Made by a program: the position numbers and the translations under genes
DNA from: Turnera subulata
Taxonomy: Eukaryota; Streptophyta; Magnoliopsida; Malpighiales; Passifloraceae
Direction of reading: 5' to 3'
Assembly (NCBI GenBank): GCA_028386065.3
Contig: JAKUCV010004288.1
Span: 24,556-88,555 of the forward strand
DNA: 64,000 nucleotides
The notes under the pieces: generated by a model
What the model was told of the DNA's origin: nothing
The model's input: only the letters and a program-made list of their open reading frames with translations
Databases searched by the model: none
Part shown: positions 23,634 to 34,200 of the stretch, piece after piece
Layout of the letters: the number at the start of each line of letters is the position of its first letter
Numbering within the stretch: the stretch's first letter is position 1

Positions 23634-24938
23634 ATGGAGAGAGAGAAGCGGATTATCCCTGAAGTGGTACTAAATTCTGGCCACAAGTTGCCGTTGATAG
23701 GCTTGGGAACCTCGGCTACTCCTCTTCCACCGCCAGAGATCCTCATCCCCATCTTTGTTGATGCCATAGAAGTCGGTTATCGCCATTTTGACACTGCCTC
23801 ACTTTATGGCTCCGAAGAAGCTCTTGGTGGAGCTGTGAAAGAAGCAATAGAGCGTGGTCTAATAAAGGGCCGAGAAGAATTGTTCATCACTTCCAAGCTA
23901 TGGTGCACAGAAAACCAGCCTCATCTTGTCCTCCCTTCACTCAAGAACACACTCCAGTGAGTACCCTACAATTCAAGAATTGAAAGGTTCTTAATTTGCA
24001 TATATGTTTTTGACTTCGTGTGATTTTAATTTCATAGGAGGCTGGGGCTAGACTACGTTGATCTTTATCTTGTTCACTGGCCAGTCGCATTGAGACAAGG
24101 AATTGTTGCCTTCAACCTCACGAAAGATGATTTCCTTCCTTTTGACATGAAAGGAATATGGGAAGTCATGGAAGAGTGTTCAAGATTGGGGTTAGCCAAG
24201 TCAATTGGTGTTAGTAATTTTAGCCGCAAAAAGCTATCTCAACTTCTTGAACTTGCCACCATCCCTCCTGCCGCTAACCAGGTAAAATAATTACTTGCCA
24301 GGGTATAACAAATTAATTATAGGATTGTTTTCACTTGTTTTCTCCTTATGGTTAATGGAAATGATGAGATGGGAAAGTGTACTTCAGGTGGAGTTGAATG
24401 TGGCTTGGCAACAGAAGAAATTGGTGAGCTTCTGTAAGGAGAAAGGGATTCAGGTGACTGCATGGTCTCCTTTGGGAGCTAATGGAGCTGCTTGGGGCAC
24501 CCTCGCGGTGATGGATAGTCCAGTCCTTAAAGAAATTGCTGCTTCCAAAGGGAAAAGTGTGGCTCAGGTGCTATTATATATCCTTTTTTTTTACTATTCT
24601 TTTACCTTCAGAATATTCTAAATTCTGAAGGAAACTGAAAAAAATTAAAGAGACCAGAAGTTTATTGATATTTCAGGAGGAATTAATTAATTTTTATTTG
24701 GACACCGCAGATTGCTTTGAGAGGGGTATACGAGCAAGGTGTGTGTCCAATTGTTAAGAGCTTCAACAAAGAGAGGATGATACAAAACCTTGAAATCTTT
24801 GAATGGGAATTGAGCCAGGAAGAGGTGCATAAAATTGAACAGATTCCTCAGTCCAGGGGCCAACCAGCATCAATTTTTGTTCATGAAGAGGGTCCTTACA
24901 AGTCGTTGGAAGAACTCTGGGACGAGGATGAGGATTGA
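23634..24938 (+). CDS. Aldo-keto reductase, AKR4 plant type, array copy 2
   Basis: Same family and four-exon structure as its neighbours: 23634-23956, 24038-24281, 24388-24567 and 24711-24938, 324 aa. Asp53, Tyr58, Lys88 and His121 are all present, with the usual HWP after the catalytic His. In exon 4 the strongly conserved ALRW motif reads ALRG (Trp254 to Gly, a single TGG to GGG change). The exon 3 start is [12 protein letters not shown] where the other three copies have VEMHVAW. No stop or frameshift is present, so the gene is open, but the Trp loss could weaken folding near the cofactor site. The C-terminus is extended by two acidic residues (DEDED). Confidence 0.9.
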
Positions 24939-25312
24939 AGTTTTCACCGAAAGAATTGTGCTCCAAATTAAAATACATAGATATATATTCAGCTTATATG
25001 GCTCAGCGTTGATCATAATTAATAAAGTCTTTTGCCTATTGTATTTGTAATGATTAAAAGGATTCTCAAGTAAAGGCAAGATGTTTCTTTTTCATTTGGT
25101 GTTCGTCAGATGATCCGATATATGGTCTCCAACAGAGTGCTCTACATATTAAATATTACCTTTGGACTTTTTTTTTTCCTTTTTGGTTTTTATAGACACT
25201 ACATAATGCTCGAAAACTTTAGGTATTTGATATGACGGGAAATTTTACAATATACCTGATCAGGATTCGATTAGAAGAAACTATACACATGGCCTAGCTA
25301 GGCTGTGTAATC

Positions 25313-25352
25313 CTATCAGAGAACTTTTATCCAAAAAATCTATCAGAGAACT
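25313..25352 (+). repeat. Minimal retroposition scar with perfect 13-bp direct repeats
   Basis: CTATCAGAGAACT at 25313-25325 and 25340-25352 flanks the 14 bp TTTATCCAAAAAAT. A plus-strand A-tail follows a TATCC end, similar to the other scars in this window. Confidence 0.55.
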
Positions 25353-25373
25353 GTGTGACAGAAGTTGGAGATT

Positions 25374-25420
25374 AAAGGATATAACTAGCATTATCAAAAA
25401 AAAAAAAGGATATAACTAGC
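25374..25420 (+). repeat. Minimal retroposition scar with perfect 16-bp direct repeats
   Basis: AAAGGATATAACTAGC at 25374-25389 and 25405-25420 flanks ATTATC plus a run of A, 15 bp in all. It lies only 22 bp from the preceding scar. Confidence 0.65.
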
Positions 25421-26611
25421 CAGTACAGTATTGGTTGTCATCTGATTGGGGGTATCCGGCACTGGACCTTTGCAAGTGACAAAAGATGGGGAGTCATTTT
25501 CTTGGGTCGAAATTGCGTGCAGTCCTTTCCAGCCACATGTCTTTAATTATCCCAATTAACAATTTGATCCTCACTCCCACCACAACTTTCCCTAACACTG
25601 TAAGAATAGAAAATTATTTTTGGTACCATACCTAAAACATTTTAAATATTGGGCTACGTTTTATTATAGCGGAAACCTTTATAACCCAAATTTCCCAATC
25701 ATTGAGGATATTCAAATCTTCATGTCTCTTTCTTGTTAGCTAATTAAAAAGTATCAAACATTTAGGATTGGTCAGTAGACTTAGCCTTTGGGGTTGCATG
25801 TACATCCACGATCCTTACGTTGGATTTGGAATCTAAGTGAACCGATTGTAATAAAATAACCTATTAATAATGACCACAAGTCAATATGCTTATTTCATGT
25901 TTGTCCATTTGTTATCTATCCGACCTAGATGCTTGAGTAAGTTTCCTACCAAATAATTTTTTACACGAATTTAACATTTGTTTAAATAAAATCAAGTTGC
26001 TTCTTACTTATACCAACCCTAAGTTGGTCCAAAACTTTGAGCAACAAGCACGCTAGCACTTGTCATCTTCATATAGCAAGTAGGGAATTAATATTGTGGT
26101 TGGAAACTAGCACTGTAGCAGTCGTCATCCTACCTTGGCACTCATGGGATCCCCATTTGAATATATGGATAAAAAAGACTTAACTCGTCTCTATACTTGT
26201 TTAATTTGATAATTTTTGTCGCTTGTACACTCTAATTTGTATACATGTGACTTTTGTGCTAAGCAATTTTAATAAATTTAGTCCCTTTAATTTGAATTTT
26301 TCTAATTTCTAGCTGGTAGATTATAAGACTTTTAGGTTATTATGATTTTCCGATAATGGGCATATCCTATCTATTAGAATATGTATACATGTAAATTGGA
26401 TTAAAGACAAAAATTATCAAATAAGACAAGACGATTTAAGTAATTAAGCCCCATAACGCCATTGACAAAGCTTGCTGTACCGGTGGTTGGTTGTTGCAAG
26501 CGCCTTCCTATGCACCAACTCCTCAATATTAATGTCAACCCCCTTTTTATGCTCTTGAAATGCCCAGGCCTTGATCACTAACTGCAAAAGCACACACTCT
26601 AGCTAGGGAAA

Positions 26612-28161
26612 ATGGAGAAGAAAGGGCAGATGATCATCCCGGAGGTGGTACTAAGTTCTGGCCACAAGATGCCATTGATAGGCATGGGAACTGTGGTTGT
26701 TCCTCTTCCACCACCGGAGAGCCTCATCCCCATATTTCTGGATGCCATAGAAGTTGGTTATCGCCATTTTGACACTGCCTCTGCTTATGAAACCGAGGAG
26801 GCCCTTGGTGGAGCTGTGAAAGAAGCAATAGAGCGTGGCCTTATAAAGGGCCGGGAAGAATTGTTCATCACTTCCAAGCTGTGGTGCACCGAAAACCAGC
26901 CTCATCTTGTTCTCCCTTCACTGGAAAACACACTCCAGTGAGTACCCTATATAGATATGATATATATACTACTATATGGAAAATACCTACATTAATTTGA
27001 GTAATTTGTTGTCTCTAATATATGAATAACTTACTTTATCTCTTGGTGATTTTAATATATAGGAGGCTGGGACTAGAATACATTGATCTTTATCTAGTGC
27101 ACTGGCCAGTTGCATTGAGGCAAGGAGCTGCTCGTTTCAACCTTACCAAAGATGATTTCCTTGCTTTTGACATGAAAGGTACATGGGAAGCCATGGAAGA
27201 GTGTTCGAGATTGGGATTGGCCAAGTCCATTGGTGTTAGTAACTTTGGTACCAAAAAACTTTCAAAACTTCTTGAACATGCAACCATCCCTCCTGCCGTT
27301 AACCAGGTAATTAATTAAAGCACACACTTGAGGGGATCGAGTTGTTCTAAATTCTTGATTGATGTTAGCATATGATTAATTATGAGAGGAAATCTATATG
27401 TACTGTAGGTGGAGATGCATGTAGCTTGGCAGCAGAAGAAATTGGTAGGATTCTGTGAGGAGAAAGGAATCCTGGTATGTGCATGGTCTCCCTTGGGAGC
27501 TAATGGAGCTTCTTGGGGCACCCTCGCGGTCATGGACAGTCCAGTCCTCAAAGAAATTGCTGCTGCTAAAGGGAAGAGTGTGGCACAGGTACAGATTCGT
27601 TTCGTTGACTTTTTTTTTTTTTTTTTGAGAATGAAAGCATCAGATATCTTTCATTAAAATCATCAGAGTTTGCTATTACAATATCGATCAAAATATGCTA
27701 AAGGAGCCAATATTAAAGAGACAAAGGCAATCGTCAATGTTAAATTTTATCTGCTATATGCATCATATATATAATAATCTAATTAATTAAGAGGACAGAG
27801 TTTTGGTGTGACAACTAATTCAAGAATATTCTTGAAGTCAAACTCAAACCTAGCTTGAATTAAAGAAAAAATAAAATTGAATTATATCTCATTTGCATTT
27901 ATTAATCTGAACTGAAGTATTGGATAAATTCAGATTGCATTGAGATGGATATACGAGCAAGGTGTGTGTCCAATTGTTAAGAGCTTCAACAAGGAGAGAA
28001 TGATTCAGAATCTTCAAATATTTGATGACTGGGAACTAAGCAAGGAAGAATTTCATAAGATTGAACAGATTCCTCAGTTCAGGGGGCAAAAATCAGAGAG
28101 CTTTGTTCATGAAGACGGTCCTTACAAGTCTTTGGAAGAACTTTGGGATGATGAGCCATAA
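26612..28161 (+). CDS. Aldo-keto reductase, AKR4 plant type, array copy 3
   Basis: Four exons at 26612-26937, 27063-27306, 27409-27588 and 27934-28161 encode 325 aa. The tetrad is Asp54, Tyr59, Lys89 and His122, shifted by one because the N-terminus has one extra residue. The segment after the catalytic Asp reads [12 protein letters not shown], where the other copies have a GSE loop, so this substrate-pocket edge has diverged. Exon 4 has the extra Asp in [10 protein letters not shown] shared only with copy 4. Intron 3 is 345 bp, against 143 to 274 bp in the other copies, and carries a long T run that looks like an inserted retroposon tail. Confidence 0.9.
27610..27740 (-). mobile_element. Probable 5'-truncated retroposon tail in intron 3 of reductase copy 3
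   Basis: A 17-T run at 27610-27626 is followed by GAGAATGAAAGCATCAGA and further sequence absent from the same intron of copies 1, 2 and 4. Read on the minus strand it ends in AATGAAAG...CATTCTC and poly(A), the usual look of a LINE 3' end. Target-site duplications were not found, so the right boundary is a guess. Confidence 0.4.
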
Positions 28162-29133
28162 CTTTCTATAAATTATCCATTATATATAATGGACGGCAAA
28201 AACTAAGAAGATATCGGTTTTGTACTTGTCTGGATCAGATCAATGGCTCAGCTCTCTACTAATTAAATAAAGGCTTTTCTTCCTTTTTATTTGCCAAATG
28301 TGTGATTTGAAATTATATATGCCCGTGACTGGTGTGAGTGGACATATATGAACTCAAGAGAATAATTTTTTTTTGTATGACGTCAAGAATCGCTAATGCA
28401 TCTATTACATGAGTAATGGATTAAAGAGACTTTTAAGGAACTGGCTAGAGAGATTGTGCGAGTTTGTTGTCTAAAGAATCACAGACCATTTTGAAGCTTA
28501 GCAACCCAGGAACCAACAGTGGTAGAATCGAGCTCAAAGATAAAACTCGGTGGAGGGTGAGGAGTTGATTCTATCTTTGAAAATGGATTTACTTGCCACT
28601 TCTTTACTTTGGACAGCAGGCCGATTAGTTTTGGGCCAATGTGTGGTGGGACAAAGCCTGCCTTTTGCCACTTTTATCAAAAAGACAAAAACCCAATTAG
28701 CCACTTCCATGCATATATGCATTGTTTCCCTTGTGTCATGCATAAGATCTCCCCCGAAATTTAGTGGGTATGGAGCTTAATTAGCGGCACGTCCCTCAAG
28801 AGGGTTTGGGAAACACAAGGCTCAGTAGTTGTCTGTCTTACTTCTAGTAATAACATAAACAAAAAGGTTTTGTAACTACAGTGGTTGACTATAGCATTTC
28901 TTCCTGAATTCGGCTTACTCTGGCACTGCATGGATCACCATTTGTACAAATACCCCATTGAAAGCTTGCTGTCCCCGGTGGTTGTTTGCCTGCCCCTTCA
29001 TGTGCACCACCTCCTAAATATTAACGCCAACCCCCTTTTTTTAATTTTTATTGATAAATAAACACAGGCAGGCCATCATCACTTATATAGTACTACGTAC
29101 TAGCAAAAGCACACTACACACCAAGTAGGAAAA
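28162..29133. other. Spacer between reductase copies 3 and 4
   Basis: 3' UTR of copy 3 with AAATAAA near 28266, then non-coding DNA. The last 200 bp (from about 28920) resemble the copy 3 promoter region. The open frame at 28550-28780 has no domain. TATATAG at 29084-29090 is a candidate TATA box for copy 4. Confidence 0.5.
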
Positions 29134-30579
29134 ATGGGGAAAGAGCAGATTATCCCCCAAGTGGTACTAAGTTCTGGCCATAAGATGCCATTGATAGGCT
29201 TGGGAAGTGGGGCTGTTCCTCTTCCACCGCCAGAGATCCTCATCCCCATCTTTCTTGATGCCGTAGAAGTGGGTTATCGCCATTTTGACACTGCCTCTTT
29301 TTATGGTTCAGAAGAAGCTCTTGGTGGAGCTGTGAAAGAAGCAATAGAGCGTGGCCTCATAAAGGGTCGTGAAGAATTGTTCATTACTTCCAAGCTATGG
29401 TGTACAGAAAACCAGCCTGGTCTTGTACTCCCTTCACTCAAGAACACACTCAAGTGAGTATTCTACAATTCAAGAATTGAAGGTTGTTTGCATATATATG
29501 CATGTTTGACTTTGTTTCTTCCCTGTGATTTTATTATGTAGGAGGCTGGGCCTAGAATACGTTGATCTTTATCTAGTGCACTGGCCAGTTGCATTGAGGC
29601 AAGGAGTTGTTGGCTTCAACCTTACCAAAGATGATTTCCTTCCTTTTGACATGAAAGGAACATGGGAAGCCATGGAAGAGTGTTCAAAGTTGGGATTAGC
29701 CAAGTCCATTGGCGTTAGTAATTTTGGTACCAAGAAATTGTCAGAACTTCTTGAACATGCAACCATCCCTCCTGCCGTCAACCAGGTAATTACTAATTAA
29801 TGAATTGGCACCCTAGTTAATTAGGAGGAGTTGTTCTAAATTCTTGATTGATGCATGTTAGCATATAATTAATGAGAGGAAAACTATATTTCTTTAGGTG
29901 GAGATGCATGTAGCTTGGCAACAGAAGAAATTGGTCGGATTCTGTAAAGAGAAAGGAATCCTGGTATGTGCATGGTCTCCCTTGGGAGCTAATGGAGCTT
30001 GTTGGGGCACACTTGCAGTGATGGACAGTCCAGTCCTCAAAGAAATTGCTGCTGCTAAAGGGAAGAGTGTGGCCCAGGTACAAATTGAAACATTAATTTC
30101 TGTTGTCCAACATGCAATTTCACAGTTAGTCACTTATTAAAGATACATTGTGCACTTCTCCTCTGAAAACAGTACGAATTTGGTTGTGGAAGGGAATTTT
30201 TTCCTCTGGTGAAGTACTATAAAACATTAAGTATGTCACATGGTTTTGGGGCATGACGAAACTATTTCAAGGATACTCTTCTGGTCAGAACTAGAGAAAT
30301 TAGAAAGAATTTCATTTGCATTTATTAACCTCGAGTCTTGGATGTATTCAGATTGCGTTGAGATGGATATACGAGCAAGGAGTGTGTCCAATTGTTAAGA
30401 GCTTCAACAAAGATAGGATGATGCAAAATCTTCAAGTACTTAATGATTGGGAACTAAGCAAGGAAGAATTGCATAAGATTGAACAAATTCCTCAGTTCAG
30501 GGGGCAAAAGGCAGAGTGTTTTGTTCGTGAAGACGGTCCTTACAAGTCCTTGGAAGAACTTTGGGACAATGATCCATAA
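29134..30579 (+). CDS. Aldo-keto reductase, AKR4 plant type, array copy 4
   Basis: Exons 29134-29453, 29542-29785, 29898-30077 and 30352-30579 encode 323 aa. Asp52, Tyr57 ([11 protein letters not shown]), Lys87 and His120 (LVHWP) form the tetrad. Exon 4 reads [16 protein letters not shown], so it pairs with copy 3 rather than with copies 1 and 2. Near the C-terminus it has [12 protein letters not shown] where the others have a His before Glu (FVHE). All splice borders are canonical and phases are identical in the four genes. It is the last complete member; only a relic of another copy lies downstream (31.9 kb). Confidence 0.9.
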
Positions 30580-30752
30580 ATTTCTATAAATTCTCCATAC
30601 CGGAGGGGAAGACTAAGATATTACTGGTTTTGTACTTGTCTGGGATCAGATCAATGGATCAGCTCTAAATTAATAAAAAAGGCAATCCTTCAGTTTTATT
30701 TGTCAATTATATATTCTCGTGTGACGCGCGAGTGGAAAATAAGATCCATATA

Positions 30753-31095
30753 TGACGAACTCTTTTTTTTTTACCAGAAAAAAAAAGGCATCAATGGTGT
30801 TATCATCGCCCTGTCGGTCCAGGCCCCGGTCAATACCGGTTACATCTTGGCATTAGAGCATCCTCATAGGAGAGACCGCCCACCGAGGCATTAGCAGACA
30901 CCCTCGCCTGCTACGCGTCATAGTGTCGGGAGTCACCGGGCTCAACGGCCACTACCCACCGTGTGGAAGGCCATATTCGGCCACATCACACTATGGGGCT
31001 TGACTGGAAGCGCCGGGACTCGACCTGAGTCCTAGTCTCCTAGAGATGGCAGGCTAAAGGCTTTAGCCACCACCCCCGCTGATTGTGACGAACTC
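30753..31095 (-). mobile_element. tRNA-derived SINE with 10-bp target-site duplications
   Basis: TGACGAACTC at 30753-30762 and 31086-31095 bounds a 323-bp insert (30763-31085). Read on the minus strand it starts at 31085. It has a pol III box A-like TGGCTAAAGCC (complement of 31059-31069) and, 32 nt further, a box B-like AGGTCGAGTCC (complement of 31016-31026). It ends in a T run, CTGGT and poly(A) next to the left target duplication. It is much more GC-rich than its surroundings and has no protein-coding potential. The family name cannot be assigned without a repeat library. Confidence 0.85.
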
Positions 31096-31915
31096 ATTTG
31101 AAGACTCTTCCATTAGTATATACATATATAAAAAGGAAAAAAAAAAACTCTTCGATTTAAGAACTGCAAACAGGAGTCAGAACTACTCTGAAATTATGTA
31201 TACATTAGTGTTTAGTGAACTTTTATCTCTTTCCAGATGAAGAAGTCAAGAAGGACCCCTATCATAGTATTAGGAAAACCAAATAATAATGGAAAAATGA
31301 GTTTGTAAAACGAGGAAAATTCTTACCATGTGGAGCTTGGTGACACTAGCTAGCTGGCTTAGACGTAGAGGGAAATCCACAAGCCTCGATAAATTGATTT
31401 AAGAATGTTTTGGTGTTAAATCCCTTCTTGGTGGACCATGGGCCATGGCTACCTTGTTTTAGGTTTTGTTAAATCTTGATTTCAAGTACCTAGCTACTAC
31501 CTAACCATGGTCCGCAAGGTGTCTTTGTAATTATTTGGAACAAACGAAATTGTTTTGCATTTAGAGAGAAAGAGAGTGGTCAAGGATAGCGGATGCTCCG
31601 TTTAGTAATCTTAGCATGAATTGTCATCAGCTCAGATATTATGGTCTCAACCTATTCTGTAGAGGAGACTTCCCTGTACACCTCTCTCTGTTTCAGATGC
31701 CAAGACTTCTGTGTTACACTTGGTTATGGAACTTAAGACTTTTCAAAGGCATTTCTTTGTTCTAGTTGTGAACAAAATCTTTGTGTATCTTGCTAGAACC
31801 GGTCGTTCCAACAAAATATCTTCCATCAACATAAAGTGGGGTAATTTTAGATGGCATGTCTTAGTGAGCTGCGCAACTTGTGGAGACTTGTTTTTTTTTT
31901 TAAAAAAAAAAAAAG

Positions 31916-31948
31916 GATGGTTCTTACAAGTCAATGGAAGAACTCTGG
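31916..31948 (+). pseudogene. Relic of an aldo-keto reductase last exon
   Basis: GATGGTTCTTACAAGTCAAT continues to GAAGAACTCTGG and reads DGSYKSMEELW. It corresponds to the [11 protein letters not shown] end of reductase copies 3 and 4 with about five base differences. Only this end is recognisable; the sequence upstream is a T/A homopolymer junction. It shows that the array once had, or received a piece of, a further copy. Confidence 0.6.
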
Positions 31949-32089
31949 CCAAGAGACCAAGTCTCCTGCCAAATTGTGGCACAAATGTGTCATTCTTATT
32001 GTTTTAGATTCTATCATCCGGATGCGTACTTTGGTAGTATAGCAACTGTATCGACAATTGTCCTTCACTCTGATAAGAGGTAACAGTAA

Positions 32090-32149
32090 CATATGCTAGT
32101 AGTTTTTACCCAAGAACAAAGAAGAAAACAGACATAAGCTAGTAGTTTT
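32090..32149 (+). repeat. Minimal retroposition scar with 17-bp direct repeats
   Basis: CATATGCTAGTAGTTTT at 32090-32106 and CATAAGCTAGTAGTTTT at 32133-32149 (one mismatch) flank 26 bp that are A-rich at the 3' end. The tail is not a pure A run, so the mechanism is less certain than in the other cases. Confidence 0.45.
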
Positions 32150-32256
32150 CGCAATTTTTTCCTTTCTACTATTGAACATACATTAAACAGGAAAAACGTC
32201 CTTACATGATGTTTATTAATGTCAGACTAGAACTAGAACTTCATGGATTCATCCAT

Positions 32257-34200
32257 TTATCCAGTGGCATACCTAAACAAACCATGATCATGCGTCACCG
32301 AATCTAAACTTAATTGTGTTAGGACAGGGATCACAGGGCCGTCATGTGTAATGCTGGGGAGCTCTGGCACTGCAGCTTCAAATTTAAGGAATTGGATTAC
32401 TTGTCCTGTCGAAGGCCTTCTATCTGCAACTGGGTGTGTGCACCATAAGCCCACCATCATTAAGCAAGTCATCTCTTCAGTGTCAAACTTCGTATCCAAC
32501 CTATCATCTGCAGCATCAAGAATGTTCCCTTCTCTGTACAATGACCACACCTCCTTTACCAACTCTGCAGACCGCCCGTTCCTCCTTCCACATGCAATTT
32601 CCAGCGCCACAACCCCAAAGCTAAAGATATCTGTGCTTTTGTTGGGCTTGCCATCTTTCTGATACTCAGGGGCAACATAGCCAGGGGTCCCGGCGGGATA
32701 AGTTGTTGCAGACACCAACTGTGTGTCCACAAGCTTAGCAATCCCAAAGTCACCAAGCCTGGCGGTGAAATCCATGTCTAGGAGGATGTTCGCCGGCTTG
32801 AGATCTCTATGGAGTACACATTGGTCCACACCCTCATGAAGATAGTGAAGGGCAGAGGCCAAGCCCAAAGCAATATTATATCTGAAATTCCATGGGAGCA
32901 AGTGCCTACTGTTGTTGCCAAAAAGATGAGTATCAAGGCTACCATTTGGCATGTACTCATAAACAAGCAAGAATTCACCTCGCTCATGGCACCATCCAAG
33001 GAACTGCACAAGGTTTCGGTGTATAAGACGGCTTATGATCTTTACTTCATTGATGAAAAGACTCTCAGGGTGCTCTGAACCGGTAAAAACTCTCTTCACA
33101 GCAACCATCCGGCCTAGATCAGTCAAGGTTCCTCTGTAAACGAGTCCTGATCCTCCTTGGCCTAATCTCCTGGAATCTGCAAACCCATTGGTAGCCAAAG
33201 AGAGTTCTTGATAAGTGAATTTTCTCGGAAGAGCTCCCTTTTCAAGATCAACACCGATCTTGTTTCCTTCCCGGCCATTATTGGTGGTAATTCTCTTCTT
33301 CAACACAAACCAACCGACCAAGCCCCCAAGAATCAGGACAAAACAAACTGGGAAACCCACCAGCAAGTATATCTTGCTCCCATGTTTAATCTTGCCCCGA
33401 ACCTTCCCATCCAAAGTTGAGCTGAAATTCCAAGAGTTAATGTAATGCTTCGACTTGTGAACGCCCGTAGCCGAAGAGATGGGTTGGCACTGGGTGAGCC
33501 CATCCTGTACGGAGTCTAGTTAGACTATTCTTTCTCTTCTGTATAACTGTAACTTTAGTCCCAAAAGGAGCATTCAGGTCTTGTGTCACTCCAAGAACCA
33601 CCACCTCAACATTCATTAGGTTCGTACTCATTCTAAGGGTGACACTCTGGATTGTAGGGTCGAGCATATGTGTCGTCTGAACAATGAGTTATTGTTGATC
33701 CCGATATGTTCCACCTTTGGATCCCAAGGATTCGCAAAACTATCGAACTCAACCATAACCAACTGGTTGGTCGACAGGGATGCCATATTAGTGGTGTTGA
33801 GCAAACCCAGGAACCCACCACCGGAGTTTGGTGGAATCTGATAACCCACAGGAGCCAAGAAGAATGCAATTCCATGGCCGTAAGTGGTGTAGTTGAGGAT
33901 GTCAATCTTGAAAGTGAAGTGGGTAGTGAAGTCCGTGAGCTGCCCGGAAGAAGAGTCCCATAAATGCACAGGCTTTGCATAAGTAGCCTTCCCTACCCGG
34001 TAGTAGTAGTCCATGGTGAGGTCGATGGCGCCAACTGATGGAAAAGCGTCACCTTCGTAGTAGATGTCGTTTGAGCCTTGCTCGAAGCGGGGTATATCGA
34101 AGGTGACAGAATGAACATAGGGAGGAAGGAGAAGGACAAGAAGAAGAAGACATAGTTGGATGGTGATGGTCATGAACAGGAGAGTGTAGCGAGCTGCCAT
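32257..34200 (-). pseudogene. L-type lectin receptor kinase with disrupted lectin domain
   Basis: Family: plasma-membrane receptor kinases with an extracellular legume-lectin domain, many in defence. The N-terminal frame (34200 down to about 33690) has a signal peptide (residues 1-31) and the lectin domain start through VEHIGINNNS, then shifts frame and stops. Between about 33690 and 33430 pieces of the second half of the lectin domain occur in different frames: TNLMNVEVV in one, and ISSATGVHKSKHYINSWNF in another. From there the frame is open to 32257: a transmembrane segment (YLLVGFPVCFVLILGGLVGW), the P-loop LGQGGSGLVY, ATP Lys, HRDLKPANILL, GDFGIAK and TPGYVAPEY. A full member is about 650 aa in one exon. 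Several small indels have hit the lectin part; sequencing error could explain one but hardly all. An internal ATG gives a 385-aa membrane kinase without ectodomain. Confidence 0.8.

Larger units (their letters stand above)
24939..26611. other. Spacer between reductase copies 2 and 3
   Basis: Holds the copy 2 3' UTR (AATAAA-like signal near 25019) and two minimal retroposition scars. Its right end (about 26140-26600) is homologous to the promoter region of copy 4, marking the second duplication pair. No gene seen. Confidence 0.6.
31096..32256. other. Intergenic between SINE and lectin receptor kinase
   Basis: No intact gene. Contains a 33-bp relic of a reductase last exon and one minimal scar (both listed). 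The open frame at 31711-32007 is interrupted by homopolymer runs and matches nothing I recognise apart from the relic. Confidence 0.5.

Noticed and set aside
28364..28560. T-run followed by sequence resembling a minus-strand LINE end
   Set aside because: No target duplication or coding remnant was found and the match is only an impression.
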